The position numbers were made by a program, and so were the translations under genes. The notes below the pieces were generated by a model that was not told the origin of the DNA, did no database searches, and saw nothing but the letters and a program-made list of their open reading frames with translations. Below, one piece after another: positions 9,192 through 18,263 of a stretch of DNA of 48,317 bases. This DNA comes from an uncultured Spartobacteria bacterium (GTDB lineage: Bacteria > Verrucomicrobiota > Verrucomicrobiia > Chthoniobacterales > Chthoniobacteraceae): assembly GCA_903933715.1 (NCBI GenBank), contig CAIZLD010000039.1, positions 1-48,317 of the forward strand, given 5' to 3'. Each line of letters begins with the position of its first letter. Position 1 is the first letter of the stretch.

Positions 9192-9791
9192 ATGACAAAT
9201 ATCCTTCCCGACCGCACTGTCGAACAAGACTGGTTCATCAAGCCGATTCCGAACGGGGTCGAGTGGGGTGATGGCTGTTATTTCGAAACGGCGCAAATCT
9301 TTCGTTTATACCGGTCTCGCCAAAATCCTGGCCTGGTTTTTGGCACGGACTGTTCATGCTACTCCGGATGCTCATTTTCCATTGGCAGAGAGGGCAAATG
9401 CACCATCGGTAATTACACGCTGCTGAATGGCGCGCTGATCATGGCCGAGGAATTGATCGAGATCGGCAATTACTGCATCATCTCATGGAATGTCGGGATC
9501 GCGGACAGCGATTTTCATCCGATTGACCCTGCGCTGCGGATCCAGGACGCCATGGCCATTGCCCCCTACGGCGAAAACCGCCCTCCCCGCCCGCCCATCG
9601 CCACCGCGCCCGTTCGCATTAAAGACAACGTCTGGATCGGCATGGGAGCCGTCATTTTGAAAGGCGTCACCATCGGAGAAAACTCCGTCGTGGCTGCCGG
9701 AGCCATCGTCACCAAGGATGTGCCGCCCAACGTGGTCGTGGCTGGGAATCCGGCAAAAATCGTCAAAGAGTTGGAAGCGCCCGCGAAATAG
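9192..9791 (+). CDS. hexapeptide-repeat acyltransferase
   Basis: This is a 199-residue left-handed beta-helix acyltransferase of the LacA/WcaF/NodL type, which acetylates or acylates sugars. The C-terminal third shows clear hexapeptide periodicity ([18 protein letters not shown], then [17 protein letters not shown]) ending in [18 protein letters not shown], typical of the family. A conserved DSDFHPID segment near residue 100 holds the expected catalytic His. The ATG at 9,192 was chosen because the upstream frame runs through a repeat. Together with the ABC exporter it may serve cell-surface glycan or lipid modification. Confidence 0.88.
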   Translation: MTNILPDRTVEQDWFIKPIPNGVEWGDGCYFETAQIFRLYRSRQNPGLVFGTDCSCYSGCSFSIGREGKCTIGNYTLLNGALIMAEELIEIGNYCIISWNVGIADSDFHPIDPALRIQDAMAIAPYGENRPPRPPIATAPVRIKDNVWIGMGAVILKGVTIGENSVVAAGAIVTKDVPPNVVVAGNPAKIVKELEAPAK

Positions 9792-9840
9792 AGCATTTTT
9801 TAAAAATACTGTGGCCAGTGGCTTGGGAGCGCCGAGGATC

Positions 9841-9927
9841 GGTGGACGGGGCGATTTGGGACGGGCTTCGAGTCCGTAAAATGGTGGGCTCACCTCTATC
9901 GCGCCCGGAGCAAGGTCGCGATCCACC
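9841..9927. repeat. REP-like intergenic repeat, copy 1
   Basis: The left arm (GGTGGACGGGGCGATTTGGG, 9,841-9,860) and the right arm (9,898-9,927, ending GCGATCCACC) share words with the repeat at 11,528-11,611, partly in reverse orientation. The arms are partly complementary, so the stretch can fold. It abuts the stop of the leftward L,D-transpeptidase gene, where it could act as a 3' stabiliser or terminator. No gene is present here. Confidence 0.5.
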
Positions 9928-10413
9928 TCATGCCTCGATGGTAACGGGCAACCCCGGCTCGACCTGGGCAAAAAGCTCGACCATATCGGCGTTGCGCATC
10001 CGCACGCAACCGTGGCTGCTCGGCTCGCCAATCCGCTCTTCGTGGTTGGTGCCGTGAATATAAATATAACGGTCGCGCGTGTTGGCGTTGTGCGGCTCGA
10101 GACCTTCCAGCCAAAGGATGCGCGTCAGCACCAGATCACGCGGATCATAGAGGCTTACCGAACTGGCAATTTCGCCGGTCGGCTCGCGGCTCACAAAAAC
10201 CATCCCCACCGGAGCCCCCGCGCCGATCATCTCCCCGATCGTGAATTTTCCCACCGGCGTACGGTGACTCCCAGGCTCGGAGCCAATCCCAAAAACAGAG
10301 GTGGAAACAGGATAGCCGGCGACGATCCGCTCTGAGCCATTACCGGAAGATTCCAGTAATTCAAGGCGTTGCGCGGCGATGGAAACCCGAATTTTACGCG
10401 GTAAAGATTGCAT
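9928..10413 (-). CDS. L,D-transpeptidase (YkuD domain)
   Basis: This 161-residue protein is almost entirely a YkuD-type L,D-transpeptidase domain, the fold that makes 3-3 peptidoglycan cross-links or attaches proteins to the wall. The active-site block is intact: H120 in IHGTN and the SHGCVRM motif with nucleophile C136. No signal peptide, membrane helix or LysM domain is seen, which is unusual because the substrate is periplasmic; a non-classical start or export route would be needed. It diverges from asd, 53 bases away, and that gap holds the palindrome TTCTTAAGAA. Confidence 0.88.
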   Translation of the reverse strand: MQSLPRKIRVSIAAQRLELLESSGNGSERIVAGYPVSTSVFGIGSEPGSHRTPVGKFTIGEMIGAGAPVGMVFVSREPTGEIASSVSLYDPRDLVLTRILWLEGLEPHNANTRDRYIYIHGTNHEERIGEPSSHGCVRMRNADMVELFAQVEPGLPVTIEA

Positions 10414-10466
10414 GGTGCTGCGGTCTTGATATACGATTACGGACTTTTCTTAAGAAGTCTACTACC

Positions 10467-11465
10467 ATGAGCCGCCAATATACAGTCGCCGTCGTCGGAG
10501 CCACAGGAGCCGTCGGAGTGGAAATGATCAAAGTCCTCGAACGCCGCAATTTTCCCGTCGGGAAGCTGGTGCTGCTTGCCTCGGCCCGTTCCGCTGGCAA
10601 GACACTCCCGTTCAAGGGGGAACTCGTGACGGTTGAAGAACTCACCGAAGATTCTTTTGTGGGAGTGGACATCGCTTTGTTCAGCGCGGGCTCGGGAATT
10701 TCCCGTAAATTCGCACCGCTGGCGGTCAAATCAGGCGCGGTCGTGGTGGACAACTCCTCGGAGTTCCGCATGGACCCGGACGTGCCGCTCGTCGTCCCGG
10801 AAATTAACGGCGCTGACGTGAAGCTCCACAAAGGCATCCTTGCCAACCCGAATTGCACCACCGCCATCACGCTGATGGCGCTCAACCCGCTGCACCAGGC
10901 ATTCGGCGTCAAGCGCGTGATCGCGTCGAGCTACCAGGCCGTTTCGGGCACCGGAGCGCAAGCCATTGCCGAGCTTCGCAGCCAGGTCGAAGCGATCGCC
11001 GGGGGGCGCCCCGCCGAAAAGAGCGTCTACCCGCACCAGATCGCCTTTAACGTCCTGCCGCACATCGATTCGTTCCTCAATAACGGCTACACCAAGGAAG
11101 AGATGAAGATGCAGAACGAGGCCCGGCGCATCCTGCACCTGCCCGATTTCAAAGCCTCGGTTACTTGCGTGCGTGTCCCGGTTTATCGGGCGCATTCCAT
11201 CGCCGTGACTGCCGAATTTGACCGGCCCGTCTCGGTGGATGAAGCCCGCAAAGTGCTTGCCAGCGCGCCCGGTTTGGAGTTGGTCGATGATCCCGCCAAA
11301 AACAGCTATCCCTTGCCGCTTTATGTGGCGGAGAAGGACGATTGCCAGGTGGGCCGCATCCGGATTGACTGCGCGTTTGAAAACGGGCTGGCGTTCTGGG
11401 TGGCCGGAGACCAGTTGCTCAAAGGGGCTGCGCTTAATGCTGTGCAGATCGCGGAGCTGATTTAA
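10467..11465 (+). CDS. asd: aspartate-semialdehyde dehydrogenase
   Basis: This 332-residue enzyme reduces aspartyl-4-phosphate to aspartate semialdehyde with NADPH, the branch point to lysine/diaminopimelate, threonine and methionine. The N-terminal dinucleotide-binding loop GATGAVG is at residues 11-17, the catalytic Cys is C130 in NPNCTT, and the catalytic His lies in RVPVYRAHS near residue 239. Length and motif order match the usual bacterial enzyme. It appears monocistronic: a divergent L,D-transpeptidase precedes it, and trpB converges from the other side across a repeat. Confidence 0.97.
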   Translation: MSRQYTVAVVGATGAVGVEMIKVLERRNFPVGKLVLLASARSAGKTLPFKGELVTVEELTEDSFVGVDIALFSAGSGISRKFAPLAVKSGAVVVDNSSEFRMDPDVPLVVPEINGADVKLHKGILANPNCTTAITLMALNPLHQAFGVKRVIASSYQAVSGTGAQAIAELRSQVEAIAGGRPAEKSVYPHQIAFNVLPHIDSFLNNGYTKEEMKMQNEARRILHLPDFKASVTCVRVPVYRAHSIAVTAEFDRPVSVDEARKVLASAPGLELVDDPAKNSYPLPLYVAEKDDCQVGRIRIDCAFENGLAFWVAGDQLLKGAALNAVQIAELI

Positions 11466-11527
11466 GGCACCCGTTTCACAACTCCCAAGGCACGCCTGAA
11501 AACGGCACATAGCCGCGCGACATCCCA

Positions 11528-11611
11528 TCGCGCCCGGAGGTCGCGATCACCTATTCCCGGAGCATCGCGATCACCTATTCCCGACCGGTGGATCGACCGC
11601 TCCGGGGGCGA
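11528..11611. repeat. REP-like intergenic repeat, copy 2, with tandem unit
   Basis: The left arm (11,528-11,551: TCGCGCCCGGAGGTCGCGAT then CACC) is an imperfect reverse complement of the right arm (11,587-11,611: GGTGGATCGACCGCTCCGGG then GGCGA). Between them TCGCGATCACCTATTCCCG occurs twice, at 11,541-11,559 and 11,565-11,583, a 24-bp tandem step. It lies between the convergent ends of asd and trpB and could act as a bidirectional terminator or transcript-end structure. The related copy is at 9,841-9,927. Confidence 0.6.
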
Positions 11612-11631
11612 TTCGGGACGACGCGCGAAGC

Positions 11632-12825
11632 TTATTTCAGCGACCAGTCGGCGACTTGCGCCACGTCTTTGTCGCCCCGGCCCGAGAGGTTGACGATGAT
11701 AATCTCGTCCTTGCCCATTTGCGGTGCGACTTTGATGGCGTGCGCCACGGCATGAGACGATTCCAGCGCCGGGATAATCCCTTCGGTTTTCGAGAGCAGA
11801 TGGAACGCGGCGAGCGCCTCGTCGTCGGTTGCAAAGTCGTATTGCGCCCGGCCCAAGTCGCGCAAATAAGCATGTTCCGGGCCGACGGCGGCGTAGTCCA
11901 GCCCGGCGGAAATGGAATGCGTGAGCTGGATTTGCCCGTTCTCGTCGGCAAGGAGGAACGTCTTGGTCCCTTGCAGAACTCCCAGTTTGCCCCCTTGGAA
12001 CCGCGCCGCATGCCGCCCGGGGATGATCCCCTCGCCGCCTGCCTCGATGCCCACCATGCGGACATTCGTGTCGTCGAGAAAAGGATGGAAGAGCCCAATC
12101 GCGTTGCTGCCGCCCCCAACGCAGGCAATGAGCAAGTCGGGGAGCCGACCCTCGGCTTCCAAAATCTGTCGCCGCGCTTCCACGCCGATGACCCGCTGGA
12201 AATCGCGCACCATCATCGGGAACGGGTGGGCTCCGTAAGCCGTCCCCAGGATATAATGCGTGGTGCGGACATTGGTGACCCAGTCGCGCATCGCTTCATT
12301 GACGGCCTCCTTCAATGTCGCCTGCCCCACCGGAACCGGAACGACCGTCGCGCCGAGAAACCGCATCCGGGCGACATTGAGCGCCTGGCGTTCCATATCG
12401 ACCGACCCCATATAAATGACGCATTCCAGCCCAAACCGCGCGGCAACTGTGGCGGTGGCAACGCCGTGCTGACCCGCCCCGGTTTCGGCGATCACGCGCT
12501 TTTTTCCCAAACGCCGGGTAATGAGCGCCTGCCCGAGGGCGTTGTTGATCTTGTGAGCGCCGGTGTGGTTGAGGTCTTCGCGTTTGAGGTAAATTTTGGC
12601 CCCGCCGAGCGCTTCGGTGAGGCGTTCCGCAAGATAGAGCGGCGACGGGCGACCCACGAAATGGGCAAAAAGGTCGTCCAGTTCAGCCTGAAACGCCGGA
12701 TCTTGACGCGCTTTTTCGTATTCGGCGGTCAGCTCGTTGAGCGCGGTCATCAGCGTCTCGGGCACGAACATTCCGCCGTAAGGACCAAAATGGCCGTGAG
12801 CATCAGGAAGCGTTTCAGGTTTCAT
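11632..12825 (-). CDS. trpB: tryptophan synthase beta chain
   Basis: This 397-residue PLP enzyme joins indole and serine to give tryptophan. The PLP lysine is K92 in the HKINNALGQ motif, and the phosphate-binding loop [10 protein letters not shown] follows at about residue 236. The start at 12,825 gives the usual beginning ([20 protein letters not shown]); an upstream extension lacks family similarity. No trpA, trpC or trpF lies beside it, so it is separated from the rest of the pathway here. The other strand carries the divergent RND operon. Confidence 0.97.
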   Translation of the reverse strand: MKPETLPDAHGHFGPYGGMFVPETLMTALNELTAEYEKARQDPAFQAELDDLFAHFVGRPSPLYLAERLTEALGGAKIYLKREDLNHTGAHKINNALGQALITRRLGKKRVIAETGAGQHGVATATVAARFGLECVIYMGSVDMERQALNVARMRFLGATVVPVPVGQATLKEAVNEAMRDWVTNVRTTHYILGTAYGAHPFPMMVRDFQRVIGVEARRQILEAEGRLPDLLIACVGGGSNAIGLFHPFLDDTNVRMVGIEAGGEGIIPGRHAARFQGGKLGVLQGTKTFLLADENGQIQLTHSISAGLDYAAVGPEHAYLRDLGRAQYDFATDDEALAAFHLLSKTEGIIPALESSHAVAHAIKVAPQMGKDEIIIVNLSGRGDKDVAQVADWSLK

Positions 12826-12957
12826 GGGAATTGGAAAATATAGGGGGAATCGCGGCGCGTGAAAAGCGGGAAAGCGGTTTGCAAAAAGCCGGTGGCAATT
12901 TCTGCCTCGTGCAGATTCCCGCCCGGTTTCGATACTTCGGTTGTGGGAACTCGAACA

Positions 12958-14133
12958 ATGTACGGGCACAACGCAAAAATCGCTTTCTTTGCGCCTTTGC
13001 GTCTTTGCGTGAGGTCATTCCTTTTTGTACTACTGACGTTTCTGGCTTGGGGGTGCAGGAAACCCCAAGGCCCGGAGATGCGGGGACCCCCGCCTGAAGT
13101 CGAGGTCACGCGGGTGATTCAGCGCGATGTGCCGATCTACAAGACGTGGATCGGCAATCTGGACGGTTCGGTGAACACGCAGGTGCGCGCGCGGGTCACG
13201 GGATACCTCGTTTCGCAAAACTATAAAGAAGGGGCGCAAGTGAAAGAGGGGGATCTCCTTTTTCAAATCGATCCCCGCCCGTTGCAGGCCGCGCTGGATC
13301 AAGCCCGGGGAGATTTGGCCCGGGCTGAAGCAACGGAGCGTCTCGCCTCGGCCAATCTGAAACGGGCCAACGAGTTATTTGCCGGGAAAGTCATCAGCGC
13401 CCAGGAACGGGACACGAGCGCGACCAATTACAACACCGCCAAAGCCGATTTGAAAGCGCAGCAGGCCGCTGTGGAAACCGCGCAATTGAATCTCGAATTT
13501 GCCCGGATCATCTCGCCGGTGGATGGGATCGCCGGAATCGCCACGGCCCAAATCGGCGATCTCGTGGGGCCCAACTCGGCGCAAACCGGGCCGTTGACCA
13601 CCGTCTCGACGATTGATCCGATCAAGGCTTATGTCACGATCACCGAGCAGGATTATATTGAGTTCGCAAGACGGCTGGCCCGGGGCAAGGAGCAGAGGGA
13701 TCACGATCTGGAATTGGAGATGATCCTGGCCGACGGTTCGATTTATCCGCACAAAGGAACCTTCTACTTTGCCGATCGCCAAGTCGATGTGACGACCGGC
13801 GCGATGCGCGTTGCGGCGTTGTTTAAAAACCCCGATGCGCTGCTGCGTCCCGGTTTGTTTTGCCGGGTGCGAGCCAGGCTCACCGTCCAGGAAGGGGCGT
13901 TGCTGGTCCCGGAACACGCCATCGCGGAATTGCAGGGAAACTATCAAGTGGCCGTGGTGGGACAGGATCGGAAAACCAATCTGCGCTCGGTGACGCTGGG
14001 GGAACGGGAGCCACCATGGCAGGTCGTCCAAACAGGGCTTCATGCCGGAGAAACCGTCGTGGTGGAGGGGCTTCAAAAGGTGCGCGAAGGAACGGAAGTG
14101 GAACCCAAACCGTGGCCAATCCCGCCGCAATGA
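12958..14133 (+). CDS. RND efflux periplasmic adaptor, probable lipoprotein
   Basis: This is a membrane-fusion protein of the AcrA/MexA family that couples an RND pump to an outer-membrane channel. A lipobox (FLAWGC) follows a hydrophobic stretch; then come the first half-lipoyl domain (RARVTGYL), a helical hairpin (residues ~125-190), the second lipoyl half (ISPVDGIAG) and a C-terminal beta-barrel. The ATG at 12,958 is used, but an in-frame GTG at 13,009 would give the compact lipoprotein signal [16 protein letters not shown] and may be the true start; the bases between contain a repeat (12,987-13,010). The pump gene starts three bases after the stop. Confidence 0.9.
   Translation: MYGHNAKIAFFAPLRLCVRSFLFVLLTFLAWGCRKPQGPEMRGPPPEVEVTRVIQRDVPIYKTWIGNLDGSVNTQVRARVTGYLVSQNYKEGAQVKEGDLLFQIDPRPLQAALDQARGDLARAEATERLASANLKRANELFAGKVISAQERDTSATNYNTAKADLKAQQAAVETAQLNLEFARIISPVDGIAGIATAQIGDLVGPNSAQTGPLTTVSTIDPIKAYVTITEQDYIEFARRLARGKEQRDHDLELEMILADGSIYPHKGTFYFADRQVDVTTGAMRVAALFKNPDALLRPGLFCRVRARLTVQEGALLVPEHAIAELQGNYQVAVVGQDRKTNLRSVTLGEREPPWQVVQTGLHAGETVVVEGLQKVREGTEVEPKPWPIPPQ
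12987..13010 (+). repeat. CTTTGCG 8-bp tandem repeat at adaptor N-terminus
   Basis: CTTTGCG occurs three times in steps of eight bases (12,987, 12,995, 13,003). I recall this type of repeat from intergenic regions of many bacteria. Here it falls in the first codons of the RND adaptor if translation starts at 12,958, encoding FAPLRLC. Confidence 0.6.
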
Positions 14134-14136
14134 ACC

Positions 14137-17100
14137 ATGTACCGCTTCTTTATTGATCGGCCCATTGTGGCGATGGTGATTGCCATTTTGATGGTGATGG
14201 TCGGGACGATTTGCGCGCTTTATCTGCCGATTGCGCAATTCCCTCAAATCGTGCCGCCGGAAATTCTGGTCAGGGCGACTTACATCGGCGCGGACGCCGA
14301 GACGATCGAACAAGCCGTGGCCGCGCCGATCGAGCAGCAAATGAGCGGGGTCGATAACATGAGTTACATGGTTTCGACCAATTCGAATAACGGGCAGATG
14401 TCGCTGCGCGTGACGTTCGGGGTGGGAACCGATCCGAATATCGACCAGATGCTGACCCAGTTGCGGGTTTCGCAAGCCGCCTCGCAACTGCCGCAAGAAG
14501 TGACCAACTACGGAGTGACGATCCAGAAATCGCCCTCCGCGCCGCTCATGCTGGTCGCGCTCTATTCGCCCAAGGGAACTTATAGCAATGTCTTTCTGGC
14601 CAACTACGCTTACATCAATTTGATCGATCCGATGGTGCGCCTCCCCGGCATTTCCAATATCAACGTCTTTGGCGCGGGGCAGTATGCCATGCGGCTCTGG
14701 GTCAGGCCGGACCGGCTCGCGATGATGGGGATCACCGTTCCCGAAATCATTGCCGCCATCCGGGCTCAAAACGCCCCCAATCCCGGAGGGCAAATCGGCA
14801 GCGAACCGATGACCCCCGGCCAGGCGTTCACGATGAACATCCGCACGCAGGGACGGCTGATCACGGCGGAAGAATTTGGCAACATCGTCTTGCGCGCCAC
14901 CCCCCTCGGCGCTTCGGTGCGAATCAAAGATGTCGGTCGCATTGACCTGGGGGCGCAGAATTACAATCTGCGGGGGCGCTTTAATGGCGAGCCGTCGGCG
15001 GTGCTGGCGTTTTATCAACTCCCCGGCACCAACGCGCTCGACGCCGCCGCCGGGGTAAAAGCAAAGCTCGCGGAACTGGCCAAACGTTTTCCGCCGGACA
15101 TGGATTATACCGTTTCGCTCGATACCACGCTCGCAGTAAAGGAAGGGATGCGCGAGATCGTGCAGACGCTGGGCGAGGCGTTGCTGCTGGTCGTCTTGGT
15201 TGTGTTCGTTTTCCTGCAAGGCTGGCGGGCGACATTGATCCCGCTCTGCGCGGTGCCGGTCTCGCTGATCGGCACGTTTGTGCTGTTCCCGCTTTTTGGC
15301 TTTTCGATCAATACCCTCGCGCTTTTTGGGATGGTGCTGGCGATCGGGATTGTCGTGGACGATGCCATCGTCGTCGTGGAAGCGGTGGAGCGGCAAATCG
15401 AACATGGCCTCCCCCCTCGTGAAGCGACGCTCGCCGCGATGGAAAAAGTCTCCGGGCCGATCATTGGGACGACGCTGGTGCTTTCGGCGGTATTTGTCCC
15501 GACCACGTTCATCCCCGGGATCACGGGGCGGCTCTATCAGCAATTCGCGCTCACGATTGCGATCTCGGTGATTCTCTCCGCGTTCAATGCGCTTTCGCTC
15601 AGCCCCGCGCTTTCGGCGTTGCTGTTGCGGCCTCGAAAGCCCACGCGAGGGCCGCTGGGGTGGTTTTACCGGCGGTTCAATGCCGGATTTGAAAAGACCA
15701 CCGACTCGTATATTCGCCTGAGCCGCCTGGCGATCCGCAAAAGCGGCTTCAGCTTTTTGTTTTTGGGGCTGTTCGCCGTGGCAGCCTGGTTTTTTGCCGG
15801 TAAACTTCCAACGAGTTTTTTGCCGGAGGAGGATCAGGGCTACTTGTATGGGGCGATCCAGTTGCCCAACGCCTCCTCGCTTCAGCGGACCGAGGATGCC
15901 TGCAAGAAAGTGGAGGAGGTTTTACGCGCCACCCCCGGCGTGAAGTATGTCACCACCGTGGTCGGGTTCAATTTACTGAGTTCCGTCCAGACCACTTATA
16001 ACGGGTTCTTTTTCATTCTATTGGAAGAATGGAGCAAGCGGAACAAACCGGAGGAACAATTTGGCGCAATTCGGGCGCATCTGGGGCGCGAGCTTTCGCG
16101 TATTCCCGAAGGGGTGGCGTTCACGTTTGCGCCCCCATCGATCCCCGGCGTCGGCGCCTCGGGCGGGTTCACGTTCGCGCTGGAGGACCGGTCGGGAAAG
16201 GGAGTCCCGTTTCTTGCCAAAAACGTCCAGACATTTGTCGAAGCCGCGCGCAAACGGCCAGAACTCTCAGGAATCAACACCACTCTTTTACCTGCGGTCC
16301 CCCAGGTATTCGCGAGGGTGGACCAGGACAAGGCGCTCAAGCAGGGAGCCAGTCTCGCGGAAGTCTATCAGACTTTGCAGAGTTACCTGGGCGGCTATTT
16401 TGTCAATTACTTCAACCGCTTCGGACGCCAATGGCAGGTCTACGTGCAGGCAGAATCGGAATTCCGCGAAGACCCCAAAGCCCTCGATTCGTTTTACGTC
16501 CGCAACTTCTCCAACCAGATGGTGCCGTTGGGATCGCTCACGCAGTTGGAACCGTACACCGGCCCTGAATTTACGGCCCGCTACAATCTCTACCGATTTG
16601 CTCAGATTAACGGCGCCGCCGCGCCCGGATACAGCTCCAGGCAGGCGATGGCAGCATTGGAGGAGACTTTCAACCAAACCATGCCCCCGGAGATGGGGTT
16701 TGATTACATGGGGATGTCGTTCCAGGAAAGGCAGGCGGAACAAGGCGTTTCAGCCGGGGTCATTTTTGCGATCTCGCTCGTGTTTGTGTTCCTGATCCTG
16801 GCGGCGCTCTACGAAAGCTGGTCCCTGCCGTTGAGCGTCTTGTTGGGCGTGCCGATTGCCGTCGCGGGCGCGCTCGCCGCGCTGGCTGCACGGCAATTGG
16901 AAAACGATGTGTATGCGCAAATCGGCCTGATCCTGCTGATCGGGCTCTCGGCAAAGAACGCGATTTTGATCGTGGAATACGCCCGCAATGAATACGGGCA
17001 CGGAAAGCCGCTCCTCGACGCCGCGCTGGAGGCGGCGCGCCTGCGGTTGCGCCCGATTTTGATGACCTCGTTCGCCTTCATCCTGGGATGTGTGCCGCTC

Positions 17101-17274
17101 TGGACGGCGACCGGCTCAGGGGCGGTGTCTCGGCAGATCATCGGGACGTGCGTGATCGGCGGGATGCTCGCAGCCAGCGTGATCGCGATTTTTTTGATCC
17201 CGGTGACGTTTTATATTGTGGAACGGTTGGCCGGCGCAAAACCGGATGCGCCTCAGAAGCTGTCTAAAAATTGA
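14137..17274 (+). CDS. RND multidrug efflux pump, HAE1 family (AcrB/MexB-like)
   Basis: This 1,045-residue inner-membrane transporter uses the proton gradient to expel hydrophobic or amphiphilic compounds. It opens with the family start (MYRFFIDRPIVAMVIAI) and has two halves, each with a large periplasmic loop followed by a helix bundle. The proton-relay pair lies in TM4 as D408-D409 (GIVVDDAIVVVEAVE). The second-half helix bundle ends with GLSAKNAILIVEYA and GAVSRQIIGTCVIGGM, as in AcrB. The length equals that of AcrB. No outer-membrane channel gene follows, so a TolC-like partner must be elsewhere. It converges with queA, leaving only five bases. Confidence 0.95.
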   Translation: MYRFFIDRPIVAMVIAILMVMVGTICALYLPIAQFPQIVPPEILVRATYIGADAETIEQAVAAPIEQQMSGVDNMSYMVSTNSNNGQMSLRVTFGVGTDPNIDQMLTQLRVSQAASQLPQEVTNYGVTIQKSPSAPLMLVALYSPKGTYSNVFLANYAYINLIDPMVRLPGISNINVFGAGQYAMRLWVRPDRLAMMGITVPEIIAAIRAQNAPNPGGQIGSEPMTPGQAFTMNIRTQGRLITAEEFGNIVLRATPLGASVRIKDVGRIDLGAQNYNLRGRFNGEPSAVLAFYQLPGTNALDAAAGVKAKLAELAKRFPPDMDYTVSLDTTLAVKEGMREIVQTLGEALLLVVLVVFVFLQGWRATLIPLCAVPVSLIGTFVLFPLFGFSINTLALFGMVLAIGIVVDDAIVVVEAVERQIEHGLPPREATLAAMEKVSGPIIGTTLVLSAVFVPTTFIPGITGRLYQQFALTIAISVILSAFNALSLSPALSALLLRPRKPTRGPLGWFYRRFNAGFEKTTDSYIRLSRLAIRKSGFSFLFLGLFAVAAWFFAGKLPTSFLPEEDQGYLYGAIQLPNASSLQRTEDACKKVEEVLRATPGVKYVTTVVGFNLLSSVQTTYNGFFFILLEEWSKRNKPEEQFGAIRAHLGRELSRIPEGVAFTFAPPSIPGVGASGGFTFALEDRSGKGVPFLAKNVQTFVEAARKRPELSGINTTLLPAVPQVFARVDQDKALKQGASLAEVYQTLQSYLGGYFVNYFNRFGRQWQVYVQAESEFREDPKALDSFYVRNFSNQMVPLGSLTQLEPYTGPEFTARYNLYRFAQINGAAAPGYSSRQAMAALEETFNQTMPPEMGFDYMGMSFQERQAEQGVSAGVIFAISLVFVFLILAALYESWSLPLSVLLGVPIAVAGALAALAARQLENDVYAQIGLILLIGLSAKNAILIVEYARNEYGHGKPLLDAALEAARLRLRPILMTSFAFILGCVPLWTATGSGAVSRQIIGTCVIGGMLAASVIAIFLIPVTFYIVERLAGAKPDAPQKLSKN

Positions 17275-17279
17275 GCTTC

Positions 17280-18260
17280 TTATAACACCAACATGCAATC
17301 GCCGTAGCTGTAAAAGCGGTAGCCTTCGCGGATCGCCTCGGCATAGGCTTCGAGAACAAACTCCCGGCCCGCAAACGCCGATACGAGCATCAGGAGCGTC
17401 GATTTGGGCAAATGAAAATTAGTCAGGAGCGACCCGACGGATCGGAACTCATACCCGGGATAGATGAAAATATCGGTACTCCCCTCGCCCGCCGTGATGC
17501 GCCCCTCGTCCCGCGCCCGCGATTCGAGCACGCGCATGCTGGTCGTCCCCACCGCGATCACGCGCCGCGCCGCGGTAATGGCTGCCGCCGCCTCCGGTGA
17601 AATCGAGTAGCGTTCGCGGTGCATGACGTGGTCGGTAATGCATTCCGCCTGCACCGGTTTGAAAGTTCCCGCGCCGACGTGCAACGTCACAAAAGCGTGC
17701 GGAACCCGCGCCAGAATTTCGGGCGTGAAATGGAGCCCGGCGGTCGGGGCGGCCACGGCTCCCGGAGCATCGGCATAAACCGTCTGGTAACGCTGCTCGT
17801 CCTCCGGCTCGCATTCGCGCTCAAAATAAGGCGGCAACGGCATGTGGCCCACTTTTTCGAGATCCACGGGGGCGGCGAATTTCACCAATCGCTCGCCGGT
17901 TTCCAATACATCCATAACGGTGCCTTCAACGCCGCCGACCGCCACAGTACGGCCCACGCGCATCCGGCGGCCCGGCTTGACCATGCACTTCCAGGTGTTC
18001 TCCCCGGCAGCTTCCAAAAACAGGAGCTCTATTTTCCCGTCGTCGGAAAACACCCGCGCCGGGATGACCTGGGTATTATTCAGAACCACCAGGTCGCCCG
18101 CGCCAAGGAATTTTGGAAAATCACGGAACCCGCAATGCTCAATCCGGCGCTCGGCCCGGTGCAACACCAGCATCCGGGAATCGTCACGATGAGGCAACGG
18201 GTACCGGGCGATCTGCGCCTCTGGCAACGCAAAATCGTAATCGCTCGTAACGAGACTCAT
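17280..18260 (-). CDS. queA: S-adenosylmethionine:tRNA ribosyltransferase-isomerase
   Basis: This 326-residue enzyme transfers the ribosyl part of SAM to 7-aminomethyl-deazaguanine in tRNA, giving epoxyqueuosine. Family blocks are clear: DYDFALPEAQIARYPL at the start, GDLVVLNNTQVIPAR, the central GAVAAPTAGLHFT, HVGAGTFKPV, VGTTSMRVLES, and LLTNFHLPKSTLLMLVSAFAG near the C-terminus. The length matches the shorter family members (about 340). It starts three bases after the stop of the hydrolase-glycosyltransferase gene and probably shares its transcript, although the functions look unrelated. Confidence 0.97.
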   Translation of the reverse strand: MSLVTSDYDFALPEAQIARYPLPHRDDSRMLVLHRAERRIEHCGFRDFPKFLGAGDLVVLNNTQVIPARVFSDDGKIELLFLEAAGENTWKCMVKPGRRMRVGRTVAVGGVEGTVMDVLETGERLVKFAAPVDLEKVGHMPLPPYFERECEPEDEQRYQTVYADAPGAVAAPTAGLHFTPEILARVPHAFVTLHVGAGTFKPVQAECITDHVMHRERYSISPEAAAAITAARRVIAVGTTSMRVLESRARDEGRITAGEGSTDIFIYPGYEFRSVGSLLTNFHLPKSTLLMLVSAFAGREFVLEAYAEAIREGYRFYSYGDCMLVL

Positions 18261-18263
18261 TCC

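Noticed and set aside
13375-15543. A 722-codon frame antisense to the RND adaptor and pump.
   Set aside because: Low-complexity His/Arg/Asp-rich translation, overlapping two well-supported genes along its length.
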